Shown here in pieces: positions 60,685-64,000 of a stretch of DNA of 64,000 nt. Source of the stretch: Colwellia sp. (GTDB lineage Bacteria; Pseudomonadota; Gammaproteobacteria; Enterobacterales; Alteromonadaceae); NCBI GenBank assembly GCA_013215655.1, contig JABSOX010000010.1:124001-188000 (forward strand). The letters are read 5' to 3'. Position 1 is the first letter of the stretch. Every line of letters starts with the position of its first letter. The translations under genes were made by a program, and so were the position numbers. The notes under the pieces are model-generated. The model was not told where the DNA came from. It was given only the letters and a program-made list of their open reading frames with translations, and made no database searches.

Positions 60685-62871
60685 TTATAGCCTCATAGAT
60701 AACATTTTAATTTCTAGATTACTTAGACCATGTAAAAATTGAGGATTACTTTCAAGCCTTTTTCTAATATCACTTACATTTTCAATACCTTTCAATTTAG
60801 GCGATAAATGTTGAATTATAGATCTAGGTAACCCCGCATCGGCTAATAAGATATCTTGAATATCATTACTGCCATATTGAAGTTGGGTAAGCATTCTGGA
60901 GAAAGAGACTTCTTGTTCATAAACATAATTATATAAAGTTTCCAATGTTGTAATATATTTAGGCAAGGAAAATTCAAAATATGTATAAATCAAAGAAAGG
61001 ACATTTCTGATCTTTGTATCTTCATGTACTGCATCATATTCTTTAATTAAACTCTTCAACGAAGGTTTAAAATATAACTGTTTTTTCACAAATCGTGAAA
61101 TATTATTAGTCGTCCAACTTTGCCTTCTTTCATTTTCAGAAAAAAGAACTTCATGTACTAGTTTTATAATAATATCTATTTGCTGTTTCGCAGGAAGACT
61201 CTTCTCAAAATATAGCTCTTCTTTAAGGTTTTGTTGCTCCCTTAAAATAGCTATAAGATTAAGTTGATTATCAAAAGACACATATTTATTTTTTTTCAAT
61301 ATATCAAGAGGGATATTAAATTGCTTACTTATTTCTAAGATATCAGCCCTCTGTGTTTTGCCACTATCATTCAAATCTGAATACTCAATTTGAATATTAT
61401 CTTCTTTAGGTATTATTTCATTATCAAAAATAGGAAACGATATTTCATCAATATCATCTTCCGCAATATGATTCTCAAGGAAAATTGCTCTTCCAATAAA
61501 GTGCTGCCCAAACCGACCTGAACGACCAACGATATTTTTAACTTCAAAACCAGTTAAATCTATATCACTCTTTGTTGTATCATAAAAAACAACATTTTTT
61601 GCTGTGGTATTAACGCCTTCTGTAAGTGTTGGAGTGCATACAATTACTTTTATTACGCCTTGATTGAATAGTTCTACTATCTCTGTTTGAATAAATTTGG
61701 GGATGCCTGCATGATGGAAAGCTACACCTTTTTCTAAATAGCTAATTAGTGACCACTTTTTAGAAATTGTCTTTTTAATATAGGCTATTAATTCTGCTAG
61801 AGGCTCACTTTTAACATTTTCTTCTACATTTTTAGAAATTGCTTTTGCTCTTACTTCTGCAGAATCTTTCCTATTAACATAAACTATAGTTTGCCCATCT
61901 AAATAGTTTAAAACGTGCTTTAATCTCAAATCTTTACTTTTTAGAGCAGGTAATGAACTCTGTGAAAAACTCACTTCTGTGTCCGGAAAGTAATTGATGA
62001 TCTGTTTTTGTACTATATCCGTTTTAAATTGCTTGAAATGACCATTTGTTCTTTCTAGATAACTTTTACTAAAACTTTTAAAGTATGGACCAATGAGATA
62101 ATAATCACATTGCTCTAAAAAAGCCTTATATAAACAACTTGCAAAAACCGATGACCTTCTATCCTTCGCCCCTACTTTATAGACCTCGTCAAATACGAAC
62201 AAATCAATTTTAATTTTGTTTTCATCAGTATATGCGTCAAATTTCTCAGGGGTAAATATATAAATAGATTTAGATGCTAGCGGTTTAGAGTGAGTAGAAT
62301 ATACTAATGTGTAGTCTTTAAATCGCTCATCCATTCTAAATGAAAAATAGGTTTCACTAAGTAATGCATTCGTGGGCACAACTACTGCAATAGTCTTATA
62401 TCGGTTATGAGCTATAATCTCTCTTATAATTCTAGATTTTCCGAATGATGTTGGTGCACTAACAACTAACTTTCGTTTTTTCATAAAAAGATCGTATAGA
62501 TCTTTTTGTTCTTTGGTAAGGAGTAGATCACTTTCTAAAGAATAAAATGCTTTTTGACTAATATCCATTAAACTGTCATCTTCGAAAATCACGTCTTCTT
62601 TCTCAAGCATATTTGCATAAAGAAAAATTCTAGACGATTGAATACATTGTTTTAACAAAGCTAAGTTAAATTGACTTTTAGGAACATGTTCACAAGCGAA
62701 GCATAAATATCTTACTCCCACCGAGTAATGCTCTTCAGACTGAAGTAATTTATAGATATCTTCTAAAATCACCTTGTAGCAGTTATCTTTATTCTCAATA
62801 AATAACTGTTCCAAATTTTGCTCTGAAATACGAATGTAAGCTCTATCCGCGAGGGTATCTATAATATTCAT
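60685..62871 (-). CDS. hamB: HamB: SF2 helicase of the Hachiman defence system
   Basis: A 728-residue superfamily 2 helicase. Walker A is APTSFGKS (139-146), motif II is FDEV (about 227-230; a D-E-V-Y variant of DEAD/DEAH), then CTPTLTEGVNTTAKNVVFYD and the motif VI VGRSGRFGQ. An N-terminal helical region of about 120 residues and a C-terminal helical domain complete it. It overlaps the preceding HamA gene by 4 bp (ATGA). In Hachiman systems HamB is a DNA-loaded helicase that relieves inhibition of the HamA nuclease upon phage damage. Confidence 0.88.
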   Translation of the reverse strand: MNIIDTLADRAYIRISEQNLEQLFIENKDNCYKVILEDIYKLLQSEEHYSVGVRYLCFACEHVPKSQFNLALLKQCIQSSRIFLYANMLEKEDVIFEDDSLMDISQKAFYSLESDLLLTKEQKDLYDLFMKKRKLVVSAPTSFGKSRIIREIIAHNRYKTIAVVVPTNALLSETYFSFRMDERFKDYTLVYSTHSKPLASKSIYIFTPEKFDAYTDENKIKIDLFVFDEVYKVGAKDRRSSVFASCLYKAFLEQCDYYLIGPYFKSFSKSYLERTNGHFKQFKTDIVQKQIINYFPDTEVSFSQSSLPALKSKDLRLKHVLNYLDGQTIVYVNRKDSAEVRAKAISKNVEENVKSEPLAELIAYIKKTISKKWSLISYLEKGVAFHHAGIPKFIQTEIVELFNQGVIKVIVCTPTLTEGVNTTAKNVVFYDTTKSDIDLTGFEVKNIVGRSGRFGQHFIGRAIFLENHIAEDDIDEISFPIFDNEIIPKEDNIQIEYSDLNDSGKTQRADILEISKQFNIPLDILKKNKYVSFDNQLNLIAILREQQNLKEELYFEKSLPAKQQIDIIIKLVHEVLFSENERRQSWTTNNISRFVKKQLYFKPSLKSLIKEYDAVHEDTKIRNVLSLIYTYFEFSLPKYITTLETLYNYVYEQEVSFSRMLTQLQYGSNDIQDILLADAGLPRSIIQHLSPKLKGIENVSDIRKRLESNPQFLHGLSNLEIKMLSMRL

Positions 62872-63731
62872 CGAAAAGCCTCCTCTATTTTCTCTAGCTC
62901 TGTTTTGATGCTAGTAACATCTTCTAAAGGTAATAAAATAAAGAATATCTCGACATTTTCGGGAAGGTTTACATTATGCTTGTTAATTGTTTTAAATTTA
63001 TTCTCAAATTCTTTTTTTATCTTATCCTTAAAAACATCATCCACTTTTTGGTGTTTTTTAATTAAGGCACTTTCATAGGTTACTAAAGCAGGGATAACTA
63101 TTTTTACATCGTCTAATGTGATTGTTCCGTCTAAAAACTCTATAATTGACTCAGGAACCTCTATACCTTTATTCGATTCTATATTAGGTAATAGTATTGA
63201 AAATTCGTCTTTCAAATATTCTGATTTTGTGTGATCAGATATTTCACTTAAAATATCGCTAACAGCATCTGAAAATGATTTATAAAACTTTACTTCCCCA
63301 AGCCATAGTTGAACTTCATTATTTTCATTAACGACAAAATGTGCACAATCGAATCCTTTGACTTGATCCTTTACGGAGCTTCTTAACCTTACTTTGGTAA
63401 CAAGCCTTTCTGCATCATAAAATGTTTTCAATAGGAGGAATAAAAGCAACTCACCGTAGTCACCTTTTTTGTTCTTTTTGGCTTTAGAAATTCTGGAGAA
63501 ACCTATACGAAACATTTCACCAATGTCATCATCAGCTTTTAACCTAGAATATTCATCAGGTGTTAAAGCAAAGTTAGGCATAGCATCACGTATTATACGT
63601 ATTAATTCTTTTTCCCGGTATACACCACTTTCGTAATTAAGATGATAAGGGTGTTTAGATATATCGCCAGTATCTACAGCAGAAGTAAATTTAAAGACAA
63701 GCTTACTAAATCTTTTATAGAGTTTTTTCAT
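62868..63731 (-). CDS. hamA: HamA: DUF1837 nuclease of the Hachiman defence system
   Basis: A 287-residue protein of the DUF1837 family. The PD-(D/E)xK-type nuclease core is visible: E94 in KKGDYGELLLFLLL, D128 in VKGFDCAHFVV and the E146-x-K148 pair in LWLGEVKFYKS. Hachiman HamA is held inactive with HamB and, once released, degrades DNA to stop phage. The four-base overlap with HamB and the same strand make the pair one operon. A truncated open frame ends only 10 bp before its start. Confidence 0.88.
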   Translation of the reverse strand: MKKLYKRFSKLVFKFTSAVDTGDISKHPYHLNYESGVYREKELIRIIRDAMPNFALTPDEYSRLKADDDIGEMFRIGFSRISKAKKNKKGDYGELLLFLLLKTFYDAERLVTKVRLRSSVKDQVKGFDCAHFVVNENNEVQLWLGEVKFYKSFSDAVSDILSEISDHTKSEYLKDEFSILLPNIESNKGIEVPESIIEFLDGTITLDDVKIVIPALVTYESALIKKHQKVDDVFKDKIKKEFENKFKTINKHNVNLPENVEIFFILLPLEDVTSIKTELEKIEEAFR

Positions 63732-63741
63732 TTAATTTGCT

Positions 63742-64000
63742 CTATGTGACTTTTAAAATTGAAATATCTAAAGATAATCTTGAATTACTTTCTAAATCAG
63801 CAATAAATTCATCCCATGTGTTTTTTTCAACTCTAGATGAAGCATAGAAAGCTGAAATTCTTAAAAATCTTGTTGCTACATCCAATAAATCTTGCGTAAA
63901 CTGATCTAATGCAGAAACATTATTCTCGCCATACGATAGAAATATTGAGTCTCTATTATTAGCCTTGCCTCTATATCTAATAACCTGCGTCAGAAAATTA
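63742..64000 (-). CDS. C-terminal part of an unidentified protein upstream of hamA (window edge)
   Basis: An uninterrupted minus-strand frame runs from the window edge to a TAG at 63742, about 86 residues (ending SLDISILKVT). It is the 3' end of a gene that starts beyond the window. RGKANNRDSIFLSYGENN recalls the region around the RNxxxH motif of HEPN proteins, but the histidine is not there (SYGEN instead), so I do not assign a family. It lies 10 bp before hamA, which suggests the same operon and possibly a third component. Confidence 0.65.
   Translation of the reverse strand, partial: NFLTQVIRYRGKANNRDSIFLSYGENNVSALDQFTQDLLDVATRFLRISAFYASSRVEKNTWDEFIADLESNSRLSLDISILKVT

Noticed and set aside
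1-64000. CRISPR arrays, tRNA or rRNA genes, and an integrase gene
   Set aside because: I looked for regularly spaced repeats, tRNA cloverleaf signatures and tyrosine-recombinase motifs and saw none that I could support.

Overview
The window looks like chromosome from an AT-rich marine gammaproteobacterium, most likely an Alteromonadales member near Colwellia or Thalassotalea. This placement is inferred from gene content (chitin-oligosaccharide catabolism, a large TonB-dependent receptor, small Alteromonadales-type inverted-repeat elements) and not from a marker gene. No rRNA, tRNA, CRISPR array or integrase gene was found.

Region 1 (378-17066, all minus strand) is a 13-gene surface-polysaccharide locus of the Wzx/Wzy type. 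It is read from a polymerase gene (17066) through glycosyltransferases, a flippase, a two-domain dehydrogenase, a heparinase II/III-like protein, a priming phosphoglycosyl transferase, and the acetyltransferase, aminotransferase and 4,6-dehydratase that would make a diacetamido-trideoxy sugar (bacillosamine type). Genes overlap or abut, so it is probably one operon.

Region 2 (17579-20414, plus) has a beta-barrel porin, an FMN-binding periplasmic protein and a PepSY-type membrane protein. A 184-bp inverted-repeat element lies between the last two and supplies the stop codon of the FMN-binding gene.

Region 3 (20453-28585) is a chitin/glucosaminide utilisation cluster: an AraC regulator diverging from a NagX-like acyltransferase, a GH20 hexosaminidase lipoprotein, a ROK kinase and a GH9 lipoprotein. 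Pairs of 11-bp direct repeats exactly 21 bp apart precede both nagX and the kinase and are the likely AraC operators.

Region 4 (28653-57258) is mixed core and accessory content: a DUF938 methyltransferase, an FAD oxidoreductase, an AraC-GyrI regulator, a TlpA-like thioredoxin, an Na+/H+ antiporter, an AhpD-like protein, a MacAB-like exporter with its own NtrC-type two-component pair, a TonB-dependent receptor, a LysR/EamA pair, a RimK-like ATP-grasp enzyme, ilvE/Lrp, and an SDR/TetR/DOPA-dioxygenase group with a clear double operator. A promoter-hairpin-terminator unit at about 52888-53027 may encode an unannotated small RNA.

Region 5 (57480-64000, minus strand) is a defence island. It holds a Hachiman system (HamA nuclease, HamB helicase) preceded by a truncated open frame, then a small HEPN-motif protein, a caspase-fold protease with a large unrecognised C-terminal region, and a membrane-anchored thioredoxin. 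The gene borders carry integron attC-like sites: two nearly complete ones just after the caspase and thioredoxin stops, and two half sites just before the HEPN and caspase starts. The downstream genes therefore look like captured cassettes. This is the most promising place for an undescribed system.
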